Assembly (NCBI GenBank): GCA_011391855.1
Contig: JAABPT010000454.1
Coordinates: 1-13,136 of the forward strand
Length of the DNA stretch: 13,136 nucleotides
Reading direction: 5' to 3'
DNA from: Burkholderiales bacterium
Lineage (GTDB): Bacteria > Pseudomonadota > Gammaproteobacteria > Burkholderiales > Burkholderiaceae_C
Position 1 is the first letter of the stretch; every line of letters starts with the position of its first letter. Shown here one piece after another: positions 1-8,297 of the stretch. The notes beneath the pieces were generated by a model, which worked only from the letters and a program-made list of their open reading frames with translations, searched no databases and was not told where the DNA came from. A program made the position numbers and the translations under genes.

Positions 1-516
1 CCCACCCCGAAGGCCGCCGCAGCCGCCGCTCCCATGACCGCCCCGGCCGCCATGGCACCTGTCGAGTTGTTCGTCGTGTTGCCCGACAGCGGCCGCGTGC
101 ATGCCTTCGGCGACACCAAGAACTATTTCGACTTCCTGGCCCACGGCGAAGTGGCGCTGACGCGCACCAAGGTCGGCGCCGGCCCGGGCGGCAAGACGCT
201 GGTCTTCGGCGTCACGGGCGACGACGTCAAGGCCAACCGCCCCAGCCGGGGCGAGCAGATCCTGGACGGTTCGGTGCCCGCCAGCACCGGTTTCTATGGC
301 GAGGTGGTCAAGAGTGGGCGCTACTATCTGTTCGGCGATCTCAAGGATCTGACCAACTTCACCGCCTTCGGCGAGGTGCCTTACAGCTACACCGACATCG
401 GTGCCGGCCCCAAGGGCGAGACCGTCGTTCACGTGATGAACAAGGACAGCTACGCCAAGGGCAAGCCGCAGGACCGCGCCGACCGCTTCAAGGCCCTGCG
501 CGTGGCGCAGAAGTAA
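1..516 (+). CDS. Two-repeat protein of unknown function (partial, open at left edge)
   Basis: I do not recognise this family. The frame is open from base 1 and reads through an Ala/Pro-rich stretch before the first ATG at 34 (another ATG lies at 52). That stretch looks like a linker, so the true start is probably left of the window, perhaps behind a signal peptide; 34 is the fallback start. Counting from ATG 34, the protein contains two related units near residues 12-64 and 87-139, exactly 75 residues apart with no gap. Shared positions are SGR (19/94), FGD (25/100), GEV (38/113) and a GAGP turn (48/123). The second unit is followed by a short charged tail ending at TAA. There are no membrane segments in the visible part. 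It sits 78 bases before pstC on the same strand, where pstS often lies, but it does not resemble PstS. A secreted or periplasmic role is only a guess. Confidence 0.7.
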   Translation, partial: PTPKAAAAAAPMTAPAAMAPVELFVVLPDSGRVHAFGDTKNYFDFLAHGEVALTRTKVGAGPGGKTLVFGVTGDDVKANRPSRGEQILDGSVPASTGFYGEVVKSGRYYLFGDLKDLTNFTAFGEVPYSYTDIGAGPKGETVVHVMNKDSYAKGKPQDRADRFKALRVAQK

Positions 517-594
517 GGGCGTCACGCCAGCCGCAGCAGAGGGCGGCGGCCGGGCGTTGCCACCCTCGTTTCACGCCAGATCGGGCCCCATCCG

Positions 595-2856
595 ATGAAC
601 ACCGCCAGCACCACTTCCACCGCGCTCAGCGTCAACGCCGCGATGGGCCGTCGGCTCCTGACCGACAGCCTGTTCAAGCACACCATGACGGTGGGCGGCA
701 TCAGCGTCATCGTCGCGGTGTCGGCGATCTTTTTCTACCTGGCCAGCGTGGTGGTGCCGTTGTTCATGGCGCCTGCCATTGAACAGCGCAGCCAGTTTGC
801 GGTGCCGGGCAGCACGCAGCAGCCGACCCTGGCCTACACGGCCGAGGAGCAGCGCGAGATCGGCTCGCGCGTGGGCGTGCAGGGTTCGGTCACCTTCTTT
901 CGCTTCGACACCGGCGAGGTCCTGTCCGAGGTCAGCCTGCCGTTGCCCGCCGGCGTGGAGGTCACCAGTGCCGACCTCGGTGAGCGCCGCACCTACAGCC
1001 AGGGGTTCGGCCTCTCAGACGGCAGTGTCGTGCTCGTCAAGCAGGGCTTTGCCGTTACCTTCCCCGACAACAAGCGCCTGATCACGCCGGAACTGAGCTA
1101 TCCGCTGGGCGAGAAGCCGCTGCAAGTGGATCCGCAGGGCCAGCCGATCCGCCTGCTCGGCATGCAGCAGTCGGACGACGGGTCCACCATCGTGGCCTTG
1201 ACTGACGATAAGCGCTTGCTGGTGTCGGCGGTGAACGTCACCACCAACCCGATGACCGGCGAAACCCGAAGCGAGGTCCAGCAGTCCGAGATCTCGCCGG
1301 CGCCCGCGGACCTGCGGCAAATCGTCATCGAATCTAAGCAGCGCGAGTTGTATGCGTTGCACGGCGACCGCAGCCTGGCGCGTTACGACATCAGCAACAA
1401 GACCGCACCGCGCCTGCTTGAAACCGTGGAACTCGCACCGGCGGGTCAGCGCGTCACGGCGCTGGCCATGCTCAGCGGCGGCTATTCGATCATCGTCGGC
1501 ACCGACAAGGGGGAACTCAGCCAGTGGTTCCTGGTACGCACCGAGGGCGCGAATTTCGCCTTCCAGCGCATCCGCGGCTTCAAGTCCATGCCGGCGGCGG
1601 TGACGGTGATCACGCCCGAGTTTTTCCGCAAGGGTTTCATCGTCGGCGACGCACAGGGCCACCTGGGCAGCTACTTCGCCACCTCCGAGCGGCTGCTGTT
1701 CGTGGAAAAGCTCAGCGACCAGCCGCTGGTGGCTCTGGGTGTGCCACCGCGCGGCAACGGCTACCTGGCGCAGGACAAGGCCGGCAGGGTGTACTCGGCA
1801 GTCGTGGACAACCACTACCCCGAAGTGTCGTTCTCCAGCCTGTGGCAGAAGGTCTGGTACGAGAGCTACGAAGCCCCGGACTATGTCTGGCAGTCGTCGG
1901 CCGCGAATGCCGACTTCGAACCCAAGTTCAGCCTCGCGCCGCTGACCTACGGCACCATCAAGGCCGCGGCCTACGCCATGCTGCTGTCGGTGCCGCTGGC
2001 CATCCTGGGGGCGATCTTCACGGCCTACTTCATGTCGGCCAAGCTCAGCTCGATCGTCAAGCCGACGATCGAGGTGATGGGCGCGCTGCCCACCGTGGTG
2101 CTGGGTTTCCTGGCCGGACTGTGGCTGGCGCCGCTGGTGGAAAACAACCTGGCCGGCGTGCTGATGTCCATCGTGCTGCTGCCCGCGGCCATCGTGCTGG
2201 CGTCCTACCTGTGGCATCTTGCGCCCGAGGCACTGAAGGAACGTGTTCCCGGTGGTTGGGAAGCGGTCCTGCTGATGCCGGTCATCGTGCTCGTGATCTG
2301 GCTCGTGTTCCAGCTCGGCCACCCGGTCGAGGCCGCGTTCTTCGGCGGCGACATGCCCAACTGGCTGAGCAACGAGATGGGCATCAAATACGAGCAGCGC
2401 AATTCACTCGTCGTCGGCATTGCGATGGGATTTGCGGTCACGCCGACGATCTTCTCGATCGCCGAAGACGCCATCTTCAGCGTGCCGAAGACACTGACTT
2501 CGGGTTCTTTGGCGCTGGGCGCCACGCCCTGGCAGACGCTGATGGGCGTGGTGCTGCTGACCGCCAGTCCGGGCATCTTCTCGGCCGTGATGATTGGCCT
2601 GGGCCGTGCGGTGGGCGAGACCATGATCGTGCTCATGGCCACCGGGAATACCGCGGTGATGGACTTCAGCCTGTTCAGCGGCTTTCGCACACTGTCGGCC
2701 AATATCGGCGTCGAGATGCCCGAGGCCGGCGTCGGCGAGACGCATTACCGCCTGCTGTTCCTCTCGGCGCTGGTGTTGTTCGTCTTCACCTTCGTGGTCA
2801 ATACGGCGGCAGAACTGGTGCGGGCGCGGCTGCGCGAGAAGTACCAGACCATCTGA
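595..2856 (+). CDS. pstC: Phosphate ABC transporter permease PstC, long form
   Basis: This is one of the two membrane subunits of the high-affinity phosphate importer PstSCAB. It has 753 residues, against about 320 for E. coli PstC. Residues 31-57 form a first membrane helix. Residues about 65-430 form a long, mostly beta-rich soluble domain with recurring strand-turn patterns that suggest a beta-propeller. The permease core runs from about 450 to 745 and contains the cytoplasmic EAA-type loop (SLALGATPWQTL, starting at S638) that contacts the ATPase, followed by GRAVGETM typical of PstC. Long PstC proteins of this kind are known in Pseudomonas and many Burkholderiales. The extra domain probably lies in the periplasm, because it follows a single N-terminal helix (inference). 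ATG 595 has only a weak Shine-Dalgarno sequence. The gene is 18 bases from pstA, and operon context with pstA, pstB and phoU makes the call firm. Confidence 0.93.
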   Translation: MNTASTTSTALSVNAAMGRRLLTDSLFKHTMTVGGISVIVAVSAIFFYLASVVVPLFMAPAIEQRSQFAVPGSTQQPTLAYTAEEQREIGSRVGVQGSVTFFRFDTGEVLSEVSLPLPAGVEVTSADLGERRTYSQGFGLSDGSVVLVKQGFAVTFPDNKRLITPELSYPLGEKPLQVDPQGQPIRLLGMQQSDDGSTIVALTDDKRLLVSAVNVTTNPMTGETRSEVQQSEISPAPADLRQIVIESKQRELYALHGDRSLARYDISNKTAPRLLETVELAPAGQRVTALAMLSGGYSIIVGTDKGELSQWFLVRTEGANFAFQRIRGFKSMPAAVTVITPEFFRKGFIVGDAQGHLGSYFATSERLLFVEKLSDQPLVALGVPPRGNGYLAQDKAGRVYSAVVDNHYPEVSFSSLWQKVWYESYEAPDYVWQSSAANADFEPKFSLAPLTYGTIKAAAYAMLLSVPLAILGAIFTAYFMSAKLSSIVKPTIEVMGALPTVVLGFLAGLWLAPLVENNLAGVLMSIVLLPAAIVLASYLWHLAPEALKERVPGGWEAVLLMPVIVLVIWLVFQLGHPVEAAFFGGDMPNWLSNEMGIKYEQRNSLVVGIAMGFAVTPTIFSIAEDAIFSVPKTLTSGSLALGATPWQTLMGVVLLTASPGIFSAVMIGLGRAVGETMIVLMATGNTAVMDFSLFSGFRTLSANIGVEMPEAGVGETHYRLLFLSALVLFVFTFVVNTAAELVRARLREKYQTI

Positions 2857-2874
2857 GCCCCGGGGAGAAACAGC

Positions 2875-4530
2875 ATGCGTGATTGGTACAAGTCGGGCTC
2901 GCCCTGGATCTGGTTGACGGCCGGCGCCGTGGCGGCCTGCGTGCTGGTCGTCATCGGCGTGCTGGCGCTGACTGCCGGGCGCGGTCTGGGCCATTTCTGG
3001 CCCAAGCCGGTGGCCGAGACCACCTATACCGAACGCGACGGCAGCGTCATCGGCCTCATCGGCGAATTGCGCGACCGCGAAGAGGTGGCCGTGCGCCGCC
3101 TGCGCGAGGCCGGCTTCGACATCAAGGGCGACGCCGCCTTCGCCGACCGCGTGCTGGTGAAGATGGGCAACCGCGACGTCACCGGCGCCGATTTCCGCTG
3201 GTTCCCGCTGCCGCTGCTGGGCGAGGTGACGTATCCCCGGGACATCATCACCATCGAGCGCCGCGAATGGGGCAACTTCTACGGCCACCTGGTTTCGGTC
3301 AAGGAGAACGGCCAGGTCGTCGCCAGCGGCGAAGCCGCCTGGCCCGAACTGCAGCAGCGCTTCCAGCGTGCGAACGACCTGTTCAACCAGATCTTTCGTA
3401 TCGAAAAGAACGAGATCGGCAAGATCAATTACGGGCTGGAGCAGCTGCGTCTGCAGGCGCGCAAGCTGGAGATCCAGGGCCAGCTCACCAACGAGCGCAA
3501 GGCCGAATTCGAGCAGCGCCGCACCGCGCTCAACGGCGAATTCGGCGCGCTCCAGGAACGGCTGAACGGCCTGCGCCAGGAGATCGGCCGCGACACCCTC
3601 GTCGGCCGCGTCATGGACGGCAAGGAGGTCGAGGTCAAGCTGGCGCTGGTGGCCGACGTCTACCGCGCCAACGATATGGGCCTGGCCGACAAGATCGGTC
3701 ACTACATCGAGAAGGTGGGTGAGTTCGTCTCGGAGGACCCGCGCGAGGCCAATACCGAAGGCGGCATCTTCCCGGCCATCTTCGGCACGGTGATGATGGT
3801 GATGCTGATGGCGGTGATGGTCACGCCGCTGGGCATCATGGCCGCCATCTACATGCGCGAATATGCCAAGCAAGGGCCGCTGATCCAGGCCATTCGCATC
3901 TCGGTGAACAACCTGGCGGGAGTGCCTTCCATCGTCTACGGTGTCTTCGGACTCGGTTTCTTCGTCTATTTTCTCGGCGGCAATATCGACCAGCTGTTCT
4001 ACCCCGAGGCCCTGCCGGCGCCGACCTTCGGCAGTCCGGGTCTGCTGTGGGCTTCGCTCACGCTGGCCATCCTGACCCTGCCGGTGGTCATCGTCGCCAC
4101 CGAGGAAGGTCTGGCGCGTGTGCCGCGTTCGGTGCGCGAGGGCAGTCTGGCCCTGGGCGCCACCAAGGCCGAGACCTTGATGCGCACGGTGCTGCCGATG
4201 GCCAGCCCGGCCATGATGACCGGACTCATCCTGGCCGTGGCGCGCGCCGCCGGCGAGGTGGCACCGCTGATGTTGGTGGGCGTGGTCAAGCTGGCACCGG
4301 CGCTGCCGCTGGACCAGTACTTCCCCTTCCTTCACCTGGAGCGCAAATTCATGCACCTGGGCTTCCACATCTACGACGTCGGCTTCCAGAGCCCCAACGT
4401 CGAGGCCGCGCGGCCGCTGGTCTATGCCACGGCGCTGCTGCTGGTGATCGTGATCATGGTGCTGAACCTGGCCGCCATCCGCTTGCGCAACAGCCTGCGC
4501 GAGAAGTTCCGCGGGCTGGAATCGGTCTGA
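2875..4530 (+). CDS. pstA: Phosphate ABC transporter permease PstA, long form
   Basis: This is the second permease subunit of the Pst phosphate importer, pairing with PstC. It has 551 residues, against about 300 for E. coli PstA. A membrane helix lies near residues 13-33. A soluble insert follows, to about 290, and includes a Glu/Gln/Arg-rich, heptad-like stretch at about 156-242 that looks like a coiled coil. The permease core begins near residue 297 (IFPAIFGTVMMVML) and carries the EAA-type loop at about 410-445 (EEGLARVPRSVREGSLALGA), then ARAAGEVAPL, both typical of PstA. The N-terminal extension resembles the extra domain found on many proteobacterial PstA proteins (from memory, the DUF3333 type). 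The start ATG has a GGGGAGA ribosome binding site 8 bases upstream. Long PstC and long PstA occur together here, so the two extensions may interact. Confidence 0.94.
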   Translation: MRDWYKSGSPWIWLTAGAVAACVLVVIGVLALTAGRGLGHFWPKPVAETTYTERDGSVIGLIGELRDREEVAVRRLREAGFDIKGDAAFADRVLVKMGNRDVTGADFRWFPLPLLGEVTYPRDIITIERREWGNFYGHLVSVKENGQVVASGEAAWPELQQRFQRANDLFNQIFRIEKNEIGKINYGLEQLRLQARKLEIQGQLTNERKAEFEQRRTALNGEFGALQERLNGLRQEIGRDTLVGRVMDGKEVEVKLALVADVYRANDMGLADKIGHYIEKVGEFVSEDPREANTEGGIFPAIFGTVMMVMLMAVMVTPLGIMAAIYMREYAKQGPLIQAIRISVNNLAGVPSIVYGVFGLGFFVYFLGGNIDQLFYPEALPAPTFGSPGLLWASLTLAILTLPVVIVATEEGLARVPRSVREGSLALGATKAETLMRTVLPMASPAMMTGLILAVARAAGEVAPLMLVGVVKLAPALPLDQYFPFLHLERKFMHLGFHIYDVGFQSPNVEAARPLVYATALLLVIVIMVLNLAAIRLRNSLREKFRGLESV

Positions 4531-4570
4531 TCCAGCCGGGCATCGCACAATTCGACCTCCGAGAGCAACC

Positions 4571-5416
4571 ATGACCACCATGACCGAAGCTTCGACGCCT
4601 CGCATGACCATCGAGACCAAGATCCCCGCCTCGGCCCGCACCGTCAAGCCGCTGCAGGACCTGGAGGTGGCCGTGAAGGTGAATAACGTCAACCTGTTCT
4701 ATGGCGAGAAGCAGGCGCTGTTCGACGTCAACCTGAATATCCCGCGCGGCCACGTCGTCGCCTTCATCGGGCCCAGCGGTTGCGGCAAGTCGACGCTGCT
4801 GCGCTGCTTCAACCGCATGAACGACCTCGTCGACATCTGCCGCGTCGAAGGCCAGATCGAGATCGACGGCCGCAATATCTACGACCGCAGCGTCAACGTG
4901 GCGCAGCTGCGCCGCCGCGTGGGCATGGTGTTCCAGAAACCGAACCCGTTCCCGAAGTCGATCTACGAGAACGTGGCCTACGGGCTGCGGCTGCTGGGCG
5001 TGAAGAACCGCGCTCAGCTCGACGAGACGGTGGAACGCTCGCTCAAGCAGGCGGCACTGTGGGACGAGGTGAAGGACCGGCTCGACGCCAGTGGCTTGAG
5101 CCTTTCAGGTGGCCAGCAGCAGCGGCTGGTGATCGCACGCGCGGTGGCGCTGGAACCCGAGGTGCTGCTGCTCGACGAACCTTGCTCGGCGCTGGACCCC
5201 ATCTCCACGGCCAAGGTGGAAGAGCTGCTGCACGAGCTGAAGCACAAGTACACCATCGTCATCGTCACCCACAACATGCAGCAGGCGGCACGCGTATCGG
5301 ACTTCACCGCCTACATGTATCTGGGCAAGCTGATTGAATACAGCCCCACGCGCGAGCTCTTCATGAAGCCTGCGCGGCGCGAGACCGAGGACTACATCAC
5401 CGGCCGCTTCGGCTGA
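4571..5416 (+). CDS. pstB: Phosphate ABC transporter ATP-binding protein PstB
   Basis: This is the cytoplasmic ATPase that drives phosphate import through PstC/PstA. All ABC motifs are present and intact: Walker A GPSGCGKST at 67-75, Q-loop in VFQKPNPFP, signature LSGGQQQR starting at 178, Walker B LLLDEP ending at 204 with catalytic Glu203, and the switch His234. The FQKPNPFPKSIYENVAYGLR region is characteristic of PstB rather than of other importers. Length (281 residues) is slightly above the roughly 257 of E. coli PstB because of a 30-residue N-terminal tail; ATG codons also occur at residues 4 and 12, so the true start could be a little later. A GAGAG ribosome binding site precedes ATG 4571. 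It follows pstA by 40 bases and precedes phoU by 13. Confidence 0.97.
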   Translation: MTTMTEASTPRMTIETKIPASARTVKPLQDLEVAVKVNNVNLFYGEKQALFDVNLNIPRGHVVAFIGPSGCGKSTLLRCFNRMNDLVDICRVEGQIEIDGRNIYDRSVNVAQLRRRVGMVFQKPNPFPKSIYENVAYGLRLLGVKNRAQLDETVERSLKQAALWDEVKDRLDASGLSLSGGQQQRLVIARAVALEPEVLLLDEPCSALDPISTAKVEELLHELKHKYTIVIVTHNMQQAARVSDFTAYMYLGKLIEYSPTRELFMKPARRETEDYITGRFG

Positions 5417-5429
5417 AAGAGGCAAGCCC

Positions 5430-6137
5430 ATGAACGAAAAACACATCTCCAGCCAGTTCGACGCCGAGTTGAGCGGCATTTGCGCCCGCGTGCTCGAGAT
5501 GGGCGGTCTGGTGGAGTCGCAGACCGTGCAGGCCATGTATGCGCTGACGCACTTCAGCAGCGAGACCGCGGCACAGGTGCTCGAAGCGGAGCAGCGCGTG
5601 AACAGCATGGAGGTCGAGATCGACCTCGAACTGCAGCGCACGATCGCGATGCGGCAACCCGCGGCCACCGACCTGCGGTTACTGATCGCCGTGTCCAAGG
5701 CCAGCGGCAACCTCGAACGCGTGGGTGACGAGGCGGCGCGCATTGCACGCACGGTGCAGCGGCTGATCAATGTCGGCCTGAGCAGCCGCCTGCGGCTGCC
5801 GATGAGCGACTTGCAGTTCGAGGCCGACCTCGCGGTGGCCCAGCTGCGCAAGTCGCTCGACGCCTTTGCCCGCCTGGACGTGGAGCAGGCACTCGAGGTG
5901 CTGAAGCAAGACGACGCCATCGATCAGGAATTCGACGGCCTGTTGCGCAAGCTCATCACCTACATGATGGAAGACCCGCGCACGATCTCGTCGAGCATCG
6001 ACTTGGTGTTCGTGGCCAAGGCCATCGAACGCATCGGCGACCATGCCAAGAACCTGGCCGAGGCCACCATCTATGTCGTCAAGGGCACCGACGTGCGGCA
6101 CCACACGCTGGAGGATGTCGAGAATGTGGTGCGCTAG
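5430..6137 (+). CDS. phoU: Phosphate signalling protein PhoU
   Basis: PhoU is a cytoplasmic helical protein that couples the Pst transporter to the PhoR kinase and keeps the Pho regulon off when phosphate is plentiful. The 235-residue product has the normal family length and shows the two-fold repeat of three-helix bundles. Each half carries the conserved metal-site signature: NLERVGDEAARIA at about 94-106 and IERIGDHAKNLAE at about 199-211. A strong ribosome binding site (AGAGG) lies upstream of ATG 5430, 13 bases after the pstB stop. The order pstB-phoU-phoB supports one transcript linking transport with signalling. Confidence 0.97.
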   Translation: MNEKHISSQFDAELSGICARVLEMGGLVESQTVQAMYALTHFSSETAAQVLEAEQRVNSMEVEIDLELQRTIAMRQPAATDLRLLIAVSKASGNLERVGDEAARIARTVQRLINVGLSSRLRLPMSDLQFEADLAVAQLRKSLDAFARLDVEQALEVLKQDDAIDQEFDGLLRKLITYMMEDPRTISSSIDLVFVAKAIERIGDHAKNLAEATIYVVKGTDVRHHTLEDVENVVR

Positions 6138-6155
6138 GCGCGGGGGGCCCCAGGC

Positions 6156-6869
6156 GTGAGCAGCGTGCTGGTGGTCGAAGACGAGTCGGCGATCGCCGAG
6201 CTGATTGCCATCAACCTGCGCCACGCGGGTTTCGAGGTCACCGTGGCCGCCGACGCCGACCAGGCGCAAGCGGCGGTGGACCGCGTGCTGCCCGACCTGG
6301 TGCTGCTGGACTGGATGCTGCCCGGGCAGTCGGGCGTCGTGCTGGCCAAGCGCTGGCGCGGCGACGCCCGCACGCGCGAAATGCCGGTGATCATGCTGAC
6401 CGCGCGCGCCGAGGAGGCCGACAAGATCACCGGGCTGGACGCGGGTGCCGACGACTACCTGACCAAGCCCTTTTCGACCAAGGAGTTGATGGCGCGCATC
6501 CGTGCCGTGCTGCGGCGCAAGGCGCCCGAAGCGCTGGACACCGCCGTGGACGTGGCGGGCCTGAAACTGGACCCTGCGACGCGGCGAGTCACGCGCAACG
6601 TCGGCCAGGGGCCGCGCGAGGTCAAGCTCGGCCCCACCGAATTCCGGCTGCTGCACTTCCTGATGACGCACCCGGAACGCGTGCACAGCCGCGCGCAGCT
6701 GCTCGACCGGGTGTGGGGCGACCACGTCTTCATCGAGGAGAGGACGGTGGACGTGCACATCAAGCGCCTGCGCGAGGCGCTGGCGCCGGTGCAGTGTTCG
6801 GGCTTGATCGAGACGGTGCGCGGCGCCGGCTACCGGCTCACGCAGTCGATCGGCAGCGTGGCGGCCTGA
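6156..6869 (+). CDS. phoB: Phosphate regulon response regulator PhoB
   Basis: This is an OmpR-family DNA-binding response regulator that activates phosphate-starvation genes by binding Pho boxes. The receiver domain covers residues 1-120, with the acidic pocket Glu8/Asp9, phospho-acceptor Asp52 (in LLDWMLPG), Thr82 and Lys104 (TKPF). The C-terminal winged helix covers about 135-232, with the recognition region WGDHVFIEERTVDVHIKRLR. The start is a GTG at 6156, 18 bases after the phoU stop. It gives the standard N-terminus (MSSVLVVEDE), and there is no ATG nearby. The spacer contains a G-rich/C-rich palindrome (GGGGCCCC) instead of a clean Shine-Dalgarno sequence, so translation may depend on coupling with phoU. 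Confidence 0.95.
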   Translation: MSSVLVVEDESAIAELIAINLRHAGFEVTVAADADQAQAAVDRVLPDLVLLDWMLPGQSGVVLAKRWRGDARTREMPVIMLTARAEEADKITGLDAGADDYLTKPFSTKELMARIRAVLRRKAPEALDTAVDVAGLKLDPATRRVTRNVGQGPREVKLGPTEFRLLHFLMTHPERVHSRAQLLDRVWGDHVFIEERTVDVHIKRLREALAPVQCSGLIETVRGAGYRLTQSIGSVAA

Positions 6870-6894
6870 CCGGCCGCCAGGTGGCGCAACGAAC

Positions 6895-8232
6895 ATGCTG
6901 CTGATGCGCGCGCTGGCCGCGGTGGTGGCGGTGTTGCTCGGGGCGGGCATCGGCGCTGTCATGGGCAGCGCCATGCAGGCGCCGACGGCGGGTGCGACCT
7001 TCGGTGCGGCACTGGGCGCGGCCGCGCTGGCGTGGTGGGACACGGCGCGCGGCGAGACCCTGTTGCACTGGTTGCGCGGCCCGCAACTCGGCGCCATTCC
7101 ACGAGAGACCGGCTGGTGGGGCGAGATGGCCTACCGCGTCGAGCGCGGCCTGCGCCTGCGCGACACCGGCATCGAGGCGGAGAAGCAGCGCTTGCGCGAT
7201 TTTCTGGACGCCATCGAGGCCTCGCCCAACGGTGTGCTGTTGATCGACAAAGGCGACCAGATCGAGTGGTGCAACGGCGTGGCGGCCGAACATTTCGGGC
7301 TCGACCGCGAACGCGACCGCCGCCAGCGCATCACCAATCTCGTGCGCACACCGGCCTTCGTCAGCCACCTGCAGCGCGGCCAGTACGAAGATGCCGTGGT
7401 ATTCCCCGGGCCCAATGGCCGCGGCACGCTGCAGGTGCTGGTGCGGCGTTACGGCGACGGCATGAAACTCATCCTGTCGCAGGACATCACCGAGCGCGAG
7501 CGCGCCGAGGCCATGCGGCGCGACTTCGTGGCCAATGTCTCGCACGAGATCCGCACGCCGCTCACGGTGCTGGCGGGTTTCGTGGAAACCATGTTGCGGC
7601 TGCCGCTGACCGAGGTCGAGCGCCAGCGCGTGCTCACCGTGATGACGCAGCAGACCGATCGCATGCAAAGCCTGGTGGGCGACCTGCTCACGCTGGCGCA
7701 GCTGGAAGGCAGCCCGCGCCCGCCTGTCGACCGCTGGCTGCCCGTGGCCGACCTGATGCAGCGCGTGCAGGCCGACGCGCTGGCGCTGTCGGCCGGCCGC
7801 CACACGCTTTGCGTGGCCGGCGGCGGCGACGCCGAGATCGCCGGCAGCGACACCGAACTGCTCAGCGCCGTGGGCAACCTCGTCAACAACGCCGTGCGCT
7901 ACACGCCGGCAGGCGGCCGCATCGACGTGACCTGGCGCTGGCGCGACGACGGCAGCGCCGAGATCGCTGTCACCGACACTGGCCCGGGCATCGCCCGCGA
8001 ACACTTGGCGCGGTTGACCGAACGCTTTTACCGCGTCGACGGCAGCCGTTCGCGCGAAACCGGCGGCACGGGGCTGGGGCTGTCGATCGTCAAGCACGTG
8101 GTGCAGCGCCACGGCGGCGTCATCGACATCACCAGCGACGTCGGCAAGGGGTCGACCTTCAAGCTCGTGCTCCCGGCCCTGCGCGTGCGGCGCCGCGCGG
8201 GCGTGGTGGCCGAACCGGCGATCCCGGTCTGA
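6895..8232 (+). CDS. phoR: Phosphate regulon sensor histidine kinase PhoR
   Basis: This is the membrane-bound histidine kinase that phosphorylates PhoB under phosphate limitation. In its 445 residues, two hydrophobic segments lie at about 1-25 and 32-48 with almost no periplasmic loop, as in known PhoR proteins, which sense via Pst/PhoU rather than an external ligand. A PAS domain follows at about 97-190 (GVLLIDKGDQIEWCN). The HisKA domain has phospho-acceptor His217 in VSHEIRTPL. The ATPase domain has the N-box NLVNNAVRYTP at 328-338, G1 box DTGPGIA starting at Asp361, and G2 box GGTGLGLS at 390-397. The start is ATG 6895, with an AGGTGG ribosome binding site; ATG 6904 is an alternative. It lies 25 bases after phoB, and phoR is the last gene of the run. 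Confidence 0.95.
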   Translation: MLLMRALAAVVAVLLGAGIGAVMGSAMQAPTAGATFGAALGAAALAWWDTARGETLLHWLRGPQLGAIPRETGWWGEMAYRVERGLRLRDTGIEAEKQRLRDFLDAIEASPNGVLLIDKGDQIEWCNGVAAEHFGLDRERDRRQRITNLVRTPAFVSHLQRGQYEDAVVFPGPNGRGTLQVLVRRYGDGMKLILSQDITERERAEAMRRDFVANVSHEIRTPLTVLAGFVETMLRLPLTEVERQRVLTVMTQQTDRMQSLVGDLLTLAQLEGSPRPPVDRWLPVADLMQRVQADALALSAGRHTLCVAGGGDAEIAGSDTELLSAVGNLVNNAVRYTPAGGRIDVTWRWRDDGSAEIAVTDTGPGIAREHLARLTERFYRVDGSRSRETGGTGLGLSIVKHVVQRHGGVIDITSDVGKGSTFKLVLPALRVRRRAGVVAEPAIPV

Positions 8233-8297
8233 ACACCCGTTGGCCTTATGGCGGGCTTGACCGGTGCGCGGCGCCGCCCGGCGATGCAGAGTTGCCG

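Noticed and set aside
522..579. Possible Pho box before pstC (TCACGCCAG repeated)
   Set aside because: The repeats are about 49 bases apart rather than 11, and lack the CTGTCAT core.
2404..4692. A long minus-strand open frame opposite pstC/pstA
   Set aside because: It is His/Gln/Asp-rich composition typical of the antisense of GC-rich genes, with no start signal or domain.
8233..8297. Possible bidirectional terminator between the convergent phoR and membrane-protein genes
   Set aside because: There is a GC-rich palindrome (8268-8277), but it has no loop and no T-run on either side, so it cannot be called an intrinsic terminator.
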